From Indolivaga alginatilytica (lineage in GTDB: Bacteria > Bacteroidota > Bacteroidia > Bacteroidales > Dysgonomonadaceae), in assembly GCF_003201355.1 (NCBI RefSeq), contig NZ_QICL01000031.1, positions 1 through 54,607 on the forward strand: 54,607 nt of DNA. Reading direction: 5' to 3'. Of this stretch, positions 1-9,862 are shown one piece after another. The notes beneath the pieces are model-generated. The model did not search any database and was not told the DNA's origin. It worked only from the letters and a program-made list of their open reading frames with translations. Position 1 is the first letter of the stretch; each line of letters starts with the position of its first letter. The translations under genes were made by a program, and so were the position numbers.

Positions 1-204
1 GGTGGTGTGGGTTCGTTCCTTATTAATAAGGGTTCGGGTGTATTGTTTGATCATGCAGGGGAGACTCAGATGGTCTTTATGGGATTCAAAGGTGAGGAGG
101 CCGGCTATTTTATTATCTTCTCGATTTGTGCCGTGGCGTATCTGATCGGATGGACGGTTATGAAATCGCTTGTACCCAAATATAGTCCGATTACGGATCT
201 GTGA
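1..204 (+). CDS. exuT: MFS hexuronate transporter, C-terminal fragment (cut by window edge)
   Basis: The frame is open from base 1 and ends at a TGA at 202-204, so only about the last 67 residues of an inner-membrane transporter are visible. The text GVGSFLINKGSGVLFDHAG followed by a hydrophobic helix (about YFIIFSICAVAYLIGW) and a short basic tail resembles the last helix of anion:cation symporter MFS proteins such as the hexuronate transporter ExuT. Its place 41 bp upstream of uxaB and uxaA supports uptake of galacturonate or glucuronate. The substrate is inferred from context; the fragment alone shows only an MFS-like end. Confidence 0.7.
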   Translation, partial: GGVGSFLINKGSGVLFDHAGETQMVFMGFKGEEAGYFIIFSICAVAYLIGWTVMKSLVPKYSPITDL

Positions 205-245
205 AAAAAAAGAAAAAATATAACTAACCATAGAAATCTCTATAA

Positions 246-1685
246 ATGAAAAAAATAAATAAAACAACAGTAGATAAAAAAGAACTTCCTGTAAAAATCC
301 TTCAATTTGGTGAAGGCAATTTCCTTAGAGCTTTTGTAGATTGGATGATCCACAAAGCTAATGAAGCAGGAGTTATGAATCATGGAGTTGTAGCAGTACA
401 ACCTATTGCAGGCGGAGAATTTGTTGCTAACATATTCAACGAGCAAGATTCGATGTACCATGTTTATCTGGAAGGAATCAAAGACAAAAAACCTGTCAAA
501 GAAGTTACTTTGGTAAAAAGTATTAACGAAGTCTTGAATCCTTATTCTCAATATGCAGAATACGAAAAATTATTCTTGAGTGATGAGTTGGAAATGATTA
601 TTTCGAACACTACCGAAGCAGGAATTCGTTACGAAGAAGGTGATGATTTAAATGCAACACCTCCTAAATCGTTCCCTGCGAAGATGACTGCTTTATTACA
701 TAAACGTTACAAGAAATTTAACGGGGATGCAAATAAAGGCTTACTAATCATTTGTTGTGAATTGATCGAAGATAACGGATCGACTCTTCGTGAATATATA
801 TTGAAGCACGCTGAATACAATAAGTTAGAAGAAAGCTTCATCAACTGGATCAATACTGCTTGCCACTTCTATGATACATTGGTAGACCGTATTGTTCCCG
901 GATTCCCCAAAGAAAATATCAACGAGATAAAAGAGGAACTAGGATTTGATGATAACCTAGTTGTAAAAGGTGAATATTTCCATGTATGGGCTATCGGTGG
1001 TGATTCTATAATCAAAGAGAAATTGCCTTTAGACAAAGCCGGATTGAATGTTCTTTTCATGGATGATATAAAAGATTTCCGCGCAAAGAAAGTTCGTATT
1101 CTGAACGGTTCGCATACAGCCATGGTTCCTGTTGCTTTGCAATTGGGATGCCAAACGGTTATGGATGCTTTTAATACACCTGAGGTTGAAAAATATATCA
1201 ATCAGATGGTAGCTACTGAAGTACTTCCTGCAATTGACGAGGATCCGGAAGAATTGAAAGCTTTTGCAGCTAAAATATTGGAACGTTTCTATAATCCTTA
1301 TCTGAAACATTATCTGAAAGATATTTCACTGAACTCTATTTCTAAATGGGAGACTCGTGATTATCCAACGGTATATGATAATTATAAGAAGTTAGGAAAA
1401 TCACCTAGATTGACTACTTTTTCATTTGCTGCACTTTTAGTATTGTATAGTGGAAAATCGGAAGTGAGTTTTACTCCAAATGATACTCCTGAATTTATCG
1501 AGTTTATAAAATCTACCTACAAAGAGTATGACATAAACGGATGGGTATCAGGAATACTACAAAACAAAACAATGTGGAAAGAAAACTTCACAGAGATACC
1601 CGAATTTGGAGAAGAAGTTTCTGAAGACGTGAAGCTTATACTAGACAAAGGTATGCTTAAAGCTCTAAAAAGTATTATAGACTGA
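246..1685 (+). CDS. uxaB: Tagaturonate reductase (altronate oxidoreductase)
   Basis: 479 residues, about the E. coli UxaB length (~483). It belongs to the mannitol dehydrogenase family and reduces D-tagaturonate to D-altronate with NADH in the cytoplasmic galacturonate route. The N-terminal nucleotide-binding segment carries FGEGNFLRAFVDWMI (about residues 21-35). The C-terminal domain holds the family's catalytic pattern K-x4-N-x2-H, visible as K282, N287 and H290 in KVRILNGSH. It follows the transporter end by 41 bp and is separated from the HIT gene by about 90 bp. Together with uxaA it gives two consecutive steps of uronate breakdown. Confidence 0.92.
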   Translation: MKKINKTTVDKKELPVKILQFGEGNFLRAFVDWMIHKANEAGVMNHGVVAVQPIAGGEFVANIFNEQDSMYHVYLEGIKDKKPVKEVTLVKSINEVLNPYSQYAEYEKLFLSDELEMIISNTTEAGIRYEEGDDLNATPPKSFPAKMTALLHKRYKKFNGDANKGLLIICCELIEDNGSTLREYILKHAEYNKLEESFINWINTACHFYDTLVDRIVPGFPKENINEIKEELGFDDNLVVKGEYFHVWAIGGDSIIKEKLPLDKAGLNVLFMDDIKDFRAKKVRILNGSHTAMVPVALQLGCQTVMDAFNTPEVEKYINQMVATEVLPAIDEDPEELKAFAAKILERFYNPYLKHYLKDISLNSISKWETRDYPTVYDNYKKLGKSPRLTTFSFAALLVLYSGKSEVSFTPNDTPEFIEFIKSTYKEYDINGWVSGILQNKTMWKENFTEIPEFGEEVSEDVKLILDKGMLKALKSIID

Positions 1686-1777
1686 TAATTTTTGATAGAA
1701 TTATAAATACTTGAAACATAGAAGGGTAATTTTTTGTTATCCTTCTATGCTTTACCAACTAAAAACTAGCCTGAGCC

Positions 1778-2200
1778 ATGAATAATGATTGCTTGTACTG
1801 TACCAAAAATCAGACTCAAAAAGATCTGATGATCGAAATATGTGAACTTAGTGTTTCAACCGTATTTCTATTTAAAGAACAAACATATAAAGGACGATGC
1901 ATTGTAGCATATAAAGGTCATGCTACTGAATTATATGAACTAAAAGGGCAAGAACTTCTTTCGTTTATGCAAGATGTAAACTTAGTTGCCAGAACTATAA
2001 AAGACCTGTTTAATCCTGCTAAAATAAATTACGGGGCCTATTCTGACAAATTGCCTCATTTACATATACATCTTGCTCCTAAATATGTGGATGGAGCAGA
2101 TTACGGATCGATATTTGCAATGAATCCACAGAAGGTATATATGTCTGATGCAGAATATACTGAAATGATCAACTTAATAAAAGCCAGATTAAAATCATGA
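1778..2200 (+). CDS. HIT (histidine triad) family protein in the uronate operon
   Basis: 140 residues. The defining motif HLHIHLAPK places the triad at H94, H96 and H98, so this is a nucleotide-binding HIT hydrolase or transferase. An N-terminal CLYC pair could bind a metal. The stop overlaps the uxaA start by 4 bp (ATGA), so it is probably translationally coupled to uxaA. A role in uronate metabolism is not established for HIT proteins; only the placement suggests it. Family confident, substrate unknown. Confidence 0.82.
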   Translation: MNNDCLYCTKNQTQKDLMIEICELSVSTVFLFKEQTYKGRCIVAYKGHATELYELKGQELLSFMQDVNLVARTIKDLFNPAKINYGAYSDKLPHLHIHLAPKYVDGADYGSIFAMNPQKVYMSDAEYTEMINLIKARLKS

Positions 2201-3684
2201 ATAAATATCTAAAAATAAACCCAAACGACAACGTTTGTGTTGCGATAGAAAACCTCAATGAAGGCGATGTTCTATCAGTTGATGGGGTTAATATCACAAT
2301 CAAAAACCCGATAGAAACAGGGCATAAATTTGCCATCAAAAATATAAATACAAACGAAAATGTCGTGAAGTATGGGTACCCGATCGGACATGCAATTGTA
2401 GACATTAAGACAGGAGAACATGTGCATACTCACAATGTAAAAACCAATTTGCATGACAACTTACAATATTCGTATGCACCTGTACATCCTAAACTGAATA
2501 TCCCCAAAAGTGACCTTACAATAAATGGCTACTTGCGTTACAATGGAGAAATGGGTATTCGTAACGAATTGTGGATTGTACCAACCGTAGGTTGTGTAAA
2601 CGGACAAGCTCAGGCAATTATAGAACGTGTAAAAAAAGAACTAGACGTTTCTCATATTGATGATATACGTGTATATACACATAATTATGGTTGCTCTCAA
2701 TTAGGTGATGACCATACAAATACTCAAAAAGCTTTAGCAGCTTTAGCTAAACACCCCAATGCAGGTGGTGTATTAGTACTAAGTCTTGGATGTGAGAACA
2801 ATCAGCAAGCAGATTTCAAAGTAGCCATGGGCGAATGGGATCACGAACGTGTAAAATTCCTTATCTCTCAACAAGTACAAGATGAAATAGCAACCGGCTT
2901 CGAAATGATGAGCGAGTTGGTTGAAAGAATGAGAAAAGATAAACGTGAACAGCTTCCATTATCAAAACTAAAAGTTGGTTTGAAATGCGGTGGTAGTGAT
3001 GGTTTTTCTGGTATTACAGCCAATCCTCTGGTGGGACAATTATCTGACTGGTTAATTGCTCAGGGAGGTACAAGTATTCTGACCGAAGTTCCTGAAATGT
3101 TTGGTGCTGAAACAATATTAATGAACAGAGCCCAAACTGAAAAGGTATTTAATGATACTGTTTTACTGGTAAATAACTTCAAAAACTATTTCCGTAAATT
3201 CGATCAGGAAATATACGAGAACCCATCTCCGGGAAACAAAGCAGGTGGTATAACCACACTTGAAGATAAATCGTTAGGTTGTACTCAAAAGGGAGGAAAT
3301 TCGGAGGTTGTAGATGTTTTAGACTATGCTCAACCTGTAACTAAACATGGTTTGAACTTATTAAATGCTCCGGGTAATGATCTGGTTGCAGCATCGGCAT
3401 TAGCGATGTCGGGTTGTCAGATCGTACTATTTACAACGGGTAGAGGAACTCCATTCGGATCTTTTGTTCCGACTATGAAGATTTCTACCAACTCGAAGTT
3501 GTACAATTTTAAAACAAACTGGATAGACTTTAATGCAGGTACTTTGCTTGAAGGTAAAAGCATGGAAACTGTACTTAAAGAGTTTATCGATTTCATTATC
3601 CAAACATGTGACGGAAAACATCTGAAACATGAAGAAACAGGATTCAAAGAAATAGCAATATTCAAAACTGGAGTTACTTTATAA
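2197..3684 (+). CDS. uxaA: Altronate dehydratase
   Basis: 495 residues, the normal length for UxaA. It dehydrates D-altronate to 2-keto-3-deoxy-gluconate, the step after UxaB. The N-terminal part (about 1-95) looks like the small SAF-type domain, followed by the large UxaA domain with conserved-looking segments such as YTHNYGCSQLGDDH, LGCENNQQ, LKCGGSDGFSG and GRGTPFGSFVPT. Cysteine and histidine residues in these segments probably bind the iron cofactor. It overlaps the HIT gene by 4 bp and is followed by a strong terminator. Confidence 0.93.
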   Translation: MNKYLKINPNDNVCVAIENLNEGDVLSVDGVNITIKNPIETGHKFAIKNINTNENVVKYGYPIGHAIVDIKTGEHVHTHNVKTNLHDNLQYSYAPVHPKLNIPKSDLTINGYLRYNGEMGIRNELWIVPTVGCVNGQAQAIIERVKKELDVSHIDDIRVYTHNYGCSQLGDDHTNTQKALAALAKHPNAGGVLVLSLGCENNQQADFKVAMGEWDHERVKFLISQQVQDEIATGFEMMSELVERMRKDKREQLPLSKLKVGLKCGGSDGFSGITANPLVGQLSDWLIAQGGTSILTEVPEMFGAETILMNRAQTEKVFNDTVLLVNNFKNYFRKFDQEIYENPSPGNKAGGITTLEDKSLGCTQKGGNSEVVDVLDYAQPVTKHGLNLLNAPGNDLVAASALAMSGCQIVLFTTGRGTPFGSFVPTMKISTNSKLYNFKTNWIDFNAGTLLEGKSMETVLKEFIDFIIQTCDGKHLKHEETGFKEIAIFKTGVTL

Positions 3685-3721
3685 TCTTCTTAGCACTCTC
3701 TTATTTATATTAGATTAAAAG

Positions 3722-3758
3722 AAAAAGCATCTGTGAATAATTCGCAGATGCTTTTTTT
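3722..3758 (+). terminator. Rho-independent terminator after uxaA
   Basis: Perfect 7-bp stem GCATCTG (3727-3733) / CAGATGC (3745-3751), an 11-nt loop and a run of seven T. A-rich sequence on the other side could make it bidirectional, also ending transcription from the right on the minus strand. Confidence 0.85.
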
Positions 3759-3780
3759 AGTACTATTTTCAAATTAAATA

Positions 3781-4296
3781 TTATAAATATTCGAAATCAG
3801 ATTTCGGAATATTTTTATATTCGTCCTTATCCCATATTCTTTTCCAAATCTCAAAGTATAATTTTTCATACTCTAAAGCTTTATCTTTATGATTTATAGG
3901 ATTATTTAAATTTATAAAGTCTAAAATAACTTTTTTACAAGTACCCTTTTCACGCAACTCAATAGAAGTCTCAAAACTTGGGCTTATCATTGTAATTTCA
4001 CCATTACTCTTCCAATCAATCGCAAACTCTGGTGGAAAACCATGAAAATTAGTGACTTTAAATAGGCTATCAATAGATTCTTTTTCATTATCACTTAGAA
4101 GAACCTTATAGATCTTAAACCCATTTTTATAAAGTCTTGTGAATGATCCTGTTTTCGAATTATACTGATCGCTCCCACCATCATGTATTTCGAAATAGGA
4201 ACTATTAGATACAGCATCAGCTTTACTATTCGATGTTTGTCTGTTATTACTACACCCAATTAATACAAAGCAAAACAATATGTACAGATATTTCAT
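3781..4296 (-). CDS. Hypothetical lipoprotein
   Basis: 171 residues. The N-terminus MKYLYILFCFVLIGCSNN is a lipoprotein signal peptide with lipobox LIGC. The mature part has no motif I recognise; it is rich in charged and aromatic residues and would be anchored to a membrane facing the periplasm or surface. It runs in the direction of the kdp operon, 66 bp after the histidine kinase stop, so it could be co-transcribed, but nothing ties it to potassium transport. Confidence 0.7.
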   Translation of the reverse strand: MKYLYILFCFVLIGCSNNRQTSNSKADAVSNSSYFEIHDGGSDQYNSKTGSFTRLYKNGFKIYKVLLSDNEKESIDSLFKVTNFHGFPPEFAIDWKSNGEITMISPSFETSIELREKGTCKKVILDFINLNNPINHKDKALEYEKLYFEIWKRIWDKDEYKNIPKSDFEYL

Positions 4297-4362
4297 TATT
4301 ATCTAATTTAAGAGTTATATTAATTAGAGAATAATATATCCTTTTTTCCATACATACTTTTT

Positions 4363-6096
4363 TTATTTTGTTACACTTGGCAAAATAAAGAAAAATGTAC
4401 TTCCCATACCCTGAGCCGTTTCTACATCAATAGAACCGCCTTGTGTTTCGATAAATTCTTTACTGATTGCCAGCCCTAATCCTGTTCCCGATTTAGAACT
4501 GCCCGGAACTTGAAAATACCTCTCGAATATCTTCTTCTTGTACCGACCATCAATACCTTTTCCCGTATCTTTTACTGAAAAGAGAACTCCGTTGGGATGC
4601 TTTCTCAGCGAAATAATTACTTCACTCTTTTCGATTGAATATCGGATTGCATTCGTCAAAAAATTAGTCATAACCCATGCTGTTTTCTCAGCATCAGCAT
4701 TGACAAAAGGAATATCCTCTTCAATATCCGGTTTAAGTATAACTTGCTTTTGATCGGCTTGAATTTTGGTTGTATCAATTGCATACTGTAAAATGATACG
4801 TGGATCGGTAGCTTGTATATTCAATTGAATATTTCCCGTTTCAACTTGAGACATATTCAGTAATTCGCCTGTGATCTTAAGGAGTCGTGAACTATCATCT
4901 TTGATACTATCTACCAATTGCTTTTGTTCATCGTTTAGCTTACCAGTTTCGAGATGTTCCAACAATTGTGTACTCATTTTTATAGAGGAAATAGGAGTTT
5001 TCAACTCATGCGATATAGTAGCTATAAAATTAGTTTTAGCTGAATCTAACTCTTTGAAAGGTGTTATGTTTTTCAGCAGGATTACATAGCCAATCAATTC
5101 GCTTCTCTCCTCCCCTGTTGGCGTAACTTCTATATTGATTATCTCTTTTTCGAAATAAGATTCTTTATTATCTGAATAGATTTTCAAAGGTACTTTCTTA
5201 TCCGTTTCTTTCAACGGTTTTATAATGTCTACAATAAGAGTGCGTATTAAATCGTTACTGACAGCAATATCAACAACTGATTTATTTAAAATTTCAGTTC
5301 TTGTTAAACCTGTAATTTTCAGTGCCTCATCATTTACAAATAAGATAACTTTGTTTTCATCAAGTCCGATAACAGGATCGTGCATATTATTGATGAGGGT
5401 TTCCACCCGTTTCTTTTCCTTGAGGATTTTCTCCAGTCGGCTACTCGAATATTCTTCGAGTTTTTCAGCCATCGTATTAAACGATTTAGCTAAATCACCA
5501 TATTCGTTATGACTCTCAAAATGTACCCGTTGACTATAATTCTGATTGGCAATCTGCCTGATACTTTCGGTTAGTTCACGTATCGGTTTTGCAATGTTAT
5601 TGGGTAGCTTTATCAATAATCCGAAGGCTATAAGAAAACATAGAGCACCTGTTACAACAATCCAAACAATAGCTGTTTCGGCAGTATTATTGGCTATTTC
5701 GCTTTTCTGTTCAATAGCTCCCATGTTCAACTCCATCAACTTAGCAATATCTGTGCGGATATATCCCTGTATCGTATCATTAGCCATATCGGCTTTAAGT
5801 TTCTCAAAACTCCCGGCAATATCTAAGGTCACATTACTTTCATTCCTTTCGGTCATGTTATGCAATTGCTTTTCCAAGTTACTATCAAACTTAGCGACCG
5901 CTTTCGGGTTATCCTTCATCTCATCTAAAGCCAATAGCATATTACGCGAATATTCCATCGTATTATAGTTGGCTGTCAATATATTATTCGTGTCTCTTTT
6001 CAACTCATTAATATACCACATGCTCACCCCTGCCAAGAGGATGATAAGGCAAAAAAGGAGTCCAACCCCGAATGTCAATTTCGTTTTTATTTTCAT
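4363..6096 (-). CDS. Sensor histidine kinase of the kdp operon (HAMP-PAS-HisKA-HATPase)
   Basis: 577 residues. Order: TM1 (about 8-28), extracytoplasmic region (30-140), TM2 (about 142-163), HAMP (164-217), PAS (232-345), dimerisation/phosphoacceptor domain with ISHELKTP (His363), and a C-terminal ATPase with NAIRYS (N box), DTGKGID (G1) and GTGLGLAI (G2). Its start overlaps the KdpD-domain gene by 4 bp. It lacks the KdpD N-terminal and Usp domains, which are in the neighbouring protein, so the two together probably replace one full-length KdpD. The NtrC-type regulator at 11955-13289 is the likely partner, by context. Confidence 0.9.
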   Translation of the reverse strand: MKIKTKLTFGVGLLFCLIILLAGVSMWYINELKRDTNNILTANYNTMEYSRNMLLALDEMKDNPKAVAKFDSNLEKQLHNMTERNESNVTLDIAGSFEKLKADMANDTIQGYIRTDIAKLMELNMGAIEQKSEIANNTAETAIVWIVVTGALCFLIAFGLLIKLPNNIAKPIRELTESIRQIANQNYSQRVHFESHNEYGDLAKSFNTMAEKLEEYSSSRLEKILKEKKRVETLINNMHDPVIGLDENKVILFVNDEALKITGLTRTEILNKSVVDIAVSNDLIRTLIVDIIKPLKETDKKVPLKIYSDNKESYFEKEIINIEVTPTGEERSELIGYVILLKNITPFKELDSAKTNFIATISHELKTPISSIKMSTQLLEHLETGKLNDEQKQLVDSIKDDSSRLLKITGELLNMSQVETGNIQLNIQATDPRIILQYAIDTTKIQADQKQVILKPDIEEDIPFVNADAEKTAWVMTNFLTNAIRYSIEKSEVIISLRKHPNGVLFSVKDTGKGIDGRYKKKIFERYFQVPGSSKSGTGLGLAISKEFIETQGGSIDVETAQGMGSTFFFILPSVTK

Positions 6097-7226
6097 GATA
6101 AGATAATTAAATCAATTTCCTCTGCCTTTAACGTTTTCAATAATTCATTCATTGGTCTGGTTTGTAATATCATACGAAACCAATGCAAATGAGGCATCCC
6201 GATACATACAGTCGAAATATTCATTTTTATAGCTTGTTCCACAATAGCTTTTGGTATACTTGTGTGTTTTACTTGTATAACCTGTCCACCTAATTCGACA
6301 GCTAATTTAAAACTATTAATCAACTTTCGCTGACTATCCAACGCTATTTTATCGAGACTCTCCTGAGGTCGCTGCACATACAAAACATACCACTCACCAT
6401 TATAATAGCCTGCCTGACGTGCTGTTTTTCTGATTATATTATTCGCTTTCTTACCATTGCTGCCAATGCATGCCATAAATGTCATATGCTTGCCGGGCGT
6501 TGCATTTGGTGCTTCGCTATCGGCTTTACGCACAACATGACTAGCTACTTCCTTAAGAGCCAACTCTCTTAATCGGAGAATATGCTCGCTCTTGAAAAAA
6601 TTATCTAAGGCTGAACGTATTTTATCGGTGGGATATATTTTACCTTCCTTTAAACGGGAGATCAAGTCTTCTGCCGTAAGGTCGATATTTACAACCTCAT
6701 CCGCCATCATTATTATACGATCGGGAATACGTTCTGCAACCTCAATTCCTGTGATTCTTTTGACCTCTTCATTTAGGCTTTCGATGTGCTGAACATTCAC
6801 GGCACTTATTACATTGATACCTGCTTCAAGAATCTCTAATACATCCTGCCAGCGTTTTTCATTTTTGCTGCCTTCGATATTTGTATGAGCTAACTCGTCA
6901 ATAATAACAACTTCGGGGTGAAGATTCAATATTGTTTGTACATCAAGTTCTTCAAGCTCTTTTCCTTTATAGAAAATTTTCCTTCGGGCAATTATCGGTA
7001 ATCCTTCCAACTGAGCTGCCGTTTCTTTTCTACCATGCGTTTCAATATAGCCGATCTTAATATCTATACCACTTTCTTGTAGAATGTGTGCCTCCTGAAG
7101 CATACGATAGGTTTTGCCTACACCGGCTATCATACCGATGTAGACTTTAAATTTTCCTTGTTTTGATTTCTTTATCAGATTCAGGAAATGCTGAACATTA
7201 TTTTCTCTTTCATCTACCATATACAA
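6093..7226 (-). CDS. kdpD: Stand-alone KdpD sensor domain with Usp domain, no kinase
   Basis: 377 residues, whereas classical KdpD is about 890. The N-terminal KdpD domain has Walker A GMIAGVGKTY (31-40) and the family motif DELAHTN (110-116). A universal-stress-protein-like domain follows (about 248-377, CIGSNGKKANNIIRKTAR). The protein ends where the transmembrane and kinase half of KdpD would begin; the kinase is encoded by the next gene, overlapping by 4 bp. Probably senses K+ status or cyclic di-AMP, as known KdpD/Usp domains do, and acts with the separate kinase. Confidence 0.9.
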   Translation of the reverse strand: MYMVDERENNVQHFLNLIKKSKQGKFKVYIGMIAGVGKTYRMLQEAHILQESGIDIKIGYIETHGRKETAAQLEGLPIIARRKIFYKGKELEELDVQTILNLHPEVVIIDELAHTNIEGSKNEKRWQDVLEILEAGINVISAVNVQHIESLNEEVKRITGIEVAERIPDRIIMMADEVVNIDLTAEDLISRLKEGKIYPTDKIRSALDNFFKSEHILRLRELALKEVASHVVRKADSEAPNATPGKHMTFMACIGSNGKKANNIIRKTARQAGYYNGEWYVLYVQRPQESLDKIALDSQRKLINSFKLAVELGGQVIQVKHTSIPKAIVEQAIKMNISTVCIGMPHLHWFRMILQTRPMNELLKTLKAEEIDLIILS

Positions 7227-7228
7227 AC

Positions 7229-7789
7229 TTATCTAAATGTATCAAGAGCTATATTTAATTTCAATACATTAATCTTTTCTGTTCCAAATAATCCTAACAA
7301 TGGTTTTTCGATTTGTTCATCAACCAGTTTTTGCACATCTGTTTCAGATAGTCCACGTACTTTAGCAATACGCTTCACCTGAATATGGGCAGCTTGCACC
7401 GAAATATTTGGATCGAGTCCACTTGCACTTGCAGTTATTAAATCAACAGGAATTTCATTTTTTTGAATGCTGGGATTATTTATTAGAAAAGTATCAATCC
7501 GAGCTTTTACAGTTTCAAGATATTCACTATTTGAAGGAGCTTTGTTGCTTCCCCCCGATCCTGCTGCATTGTAATTTACGGCAGAAGGACGTGACTGAAA
7601 ATACTTATCACTTGTAAATGATTGCCCGATATTACTATAGTATGTATTGCCTGCATACTCTATAATTTCGCCTTTTCCGCTATTAGGAGCAAGCTGTGCA
7701 ATGCCCCATACGCAAACAGGATAAACAACTGCGAAAAGTATAATTGTGGCTACCGTTAATCGGATAGCCGATATAATATCTTTTTTCAT
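7229..7789 (-). CDS. kdpC: Potassium-transporting ATPase subunit C
   Basis: 186 residues with one N-terminal transmembrane helix (about 8-30, IRLTVATIILFAVVYPVCVWG) and an extracytoplasmic domain with YFQSRPSAVNYNAAGSGGSN, a segment typical of KdpC. KdpC is the small stabilising subunit of the high-affinity KdpFABC K+ pump. It lies 27 bp after kdpB and 2 bp before the KdpD-domain gene. Confidence 0.95.
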   Translation of the reverse strand: MKKDIISAIRLTVATIILFAVVYPVCVWGIAQLAPNSGKGEIIEYAGNTYYSNIGQSFTSDKYFQSRPSAVNYNAAGSGGSNKAPSNSEYLETVKARIDTFLINNPSIQKNEIPVDLITASASGLDPNISVQAAHIQVKRIAKVRGLSETDVQKLVDEQIEKPLLGLFGTEKINVLKLNIALDTFR

Positions 7790-7816
7790 TTTATTTTTTA
7801 TACTTGAAGATTAAAC

Positions 7817-9847
7817 TTAGAAAAACAGTGAGACTAGCATATCTATAAGCTTTATTCCGATAAAAGGAACAATTATACCGCCCAGTCCATATATAAACAA
7901 ATTTCGTCGCAATAAAGCCGATGCACCAATCGGTTTATAAGATACACCTTTCAATGCTAAGGGAATAAGTATGGGTATAATTATCGCATTAAAGATTACT
8001 GCCGACAGGATAGCACTCTCCGGACTATGCAATTTCATTACATTCAAGCCTTGCAATGCAGGAATAGACGCTATGAACAATGCAGGGATTATGGCAAAAT
8101 ATTTAGCCACATCGTTTGCAATACTGAAAGTAGTAAGTGTACCTCTCGTCATTAATAGTTGCTTCCCGATTTCCACTACTTCGATCAGTTTAGTCGGATC
8201 ATTATCTAAATCGACCATATTTCCTGCTTCTTTGGCTGCCTCGGTTCCGCTATTCATGGCAACGCCTACATCTGCCTGAGCCAAAGCGGGAGCATCATTA
8301 GTTCCATCGCCCATCATAGCCACTAAACGTCCTTCGGCTTGCTCTTTTTTGATATAGTTCATCTTATCTTCGGGCTTTGCTTCAGCAATAAAATCGTCCA
8401 CACCTGCTGCTTCAGCAATATACTTTGCAGTCAATGGATTATCTCCTGTAACCATCACTGTTTTTATACCCATCTTACGTAAACGCTCAAAACGCTCGCG
8501 TATAGCAGGTTTAATAATATCCTGAAGTTCAATTACTCCGACTACTTTTTCATCTACTGAAACAACCAATGGAGTTCCTCCTTTGTTAGATATAAATTTC
8601 ACTTTTTCATCTATTTCACTTGGAAATGTATTTCCTGCTTTCTCCACCAGATTTCGTATTGAGTCAGATGCTCCTTTACGAATGCGTGTATCACCTACAT
8701 CAACACCCGAACATCGGGTTTCGGCTGTAAATTTTATAAACCTGAATTGTGAAGAGGAGATATCATAATCAGACAATCTAACATTTGCCAATTCAATAAT
8801 TGATTTACCTTCGGGTGTTTCATCTGAGATAGAGCTTAGTATTGCTGCGTTCTTAAATTGATTTTCATTTACATTCAATGCCGGATAAAAGGAGGTCGCT
8901 TTACGATTTCCAATGGTAATAGTCCCCGTTTTGTCTAACAAGAGGACATCTATATCTCCTGCTGTTTCTACAGCCTTGCCACTTTTGGTAATTACATTTG
9001 CTCTTAATGCCCTATCCATTCCTGCAATACCTATGGCTGATAATAAACCTCCGATAGTAGTGGGAATTAAACATACAAACAACGAAATAAATGCTGCTAT
9101 GGTGATAGGTGTATTTGCGTAATCGGCAAATGGTTTTAATGTTACGCACACGATAATAAAGACAAGCGTAAAGCCTGCCAGTAATATAGTTAAAGCTATT
9201 TCATTGGGTGTTTTTTGTCGGCTCGCACCTTCTACCAAAGCAATCATTTTATCGAGAAAGCTTTCTCCGGGTTGAGTAGTCACTATCACTTTTATTCTGT
9301 CGGACAATACTTTTGTGCCTCCTGTAACGCTGCTTTTATCGCCTCCCGATTCTCGGATAACGGGTGCAGATTCTCCCGTAATGGCACTTTCATCAATAGT
9401 TGCTAAGCCTTCTATTATTTCGCCGTCGGCAGGTATTATATCGCCTGCTTCGCAAAAGAATACTTGTCCTTTATTTAACGATGACGATTGCACTATTGAC
9501 CACTCTCCTCGATCATCTAATAATTTAGCAGGAGTTTCTTCTCTTGTTTTACGAAGATTGTCCGCCTGAGCTTTCCCTCTGGCTTCGGCAATAGCCTCAG
9601 CAAAATTGGCAAACAAAAGAGTCAGAAAAAGGACTACAAAAACAACAATATTATACCCTAAATTGCCTTGTGAAGTATTACCAAACAGGGTACTAAGGCA
9701 AACAAATAACATGATAACTGTTCCGATCCACACGGTAAACATAACCGGATTACGGAAAAGATCTTTAGGATTGAGCTTTATAAATGAATGTTTCAATGCA
9801 TCTTTCAATAAAGCTTTTTGAAACAGTGAGGGATTATTTGATTTCAT
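7817..9847 (-). CDS. kdpB: Potassium-transporting P-type ATPase subunit B
   Basis: 676 residues, normal for KdpB. P-type ATPase motifs: TGES (157-160, actuator domain), phosphorylation site DKTGT with D305, KGA and [10 protein letters not shown] (nucleotide-binding domain), and [16 protein letters not shown] (hinge). It is the ATP-hydrolysing subunit driving K+ uptake through KdpA in the inner membrane. 15 bp separate it from kdpA. Confidence 0.96.
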   Translation of the reverse strand: MKSNNPSLFQKALLKDALKHSFIKLNPKDLFRNPVMFTVWIGTVIMLFVCLSTLFGNTSQGNLGYNIVVFVVLFLTLLFANFAEAIAEARGKAQADNLRKTREETPAKLLDDRGEWSIVQSSSLNKGQVFFCEAGDIIPADGEIIEGLATIDESAITGESAPVIRESGGDKSSVTGGTKVLSDRIKVIVTTQPGESFLDKMIALVEGASRQKTPNEIALTILLAGFTLVFIIVCVTLKPFADYANTPITIAAFISLFVCLIPTTIGGLLSAIGIAGMDRALRANVITKSGKAVETAGDIDVLLLDKTGTITIGNRKATSFYPALNVNENQFKNAAILSSISDETPEGKSIIELANVRLSDYDISSSQFRFIKFTAETRCSGVDVGDTRIRKGASDSIRNLVEKAGNTFPSEIDEKVKFISNKGGTPLVVSVDEKVVGVIELQDIIKPAIRERFERLRKMGIKTVMVTGDNPLTAKYIAEAAGVDDFIAEAKPEDKMNYIKKEQAEGRLVAMMGDGTNDAPALAQADVGVAMNSGTEAAKEAGNMVDLDNDPTKLIEVVEIGKQLLMTRGTLTTFSIANDVAKYFAIIPALFIASIPALQGLNVMKLHSPESAILSAVIFNAIIIPILIPLALKGVSYKPIGASALLRRNLFIYGLGGIIVPFIGIKLIDMLVSLFF

Positions 9848-9862
9848 TTCGTATGTATATAA

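Noticed and set aside
240-551. Minus-strand ORF opposite uxaB
   Set aside because: Antisense shadow of a strong coding frame; Phe/Tyr/Ser-rich product.
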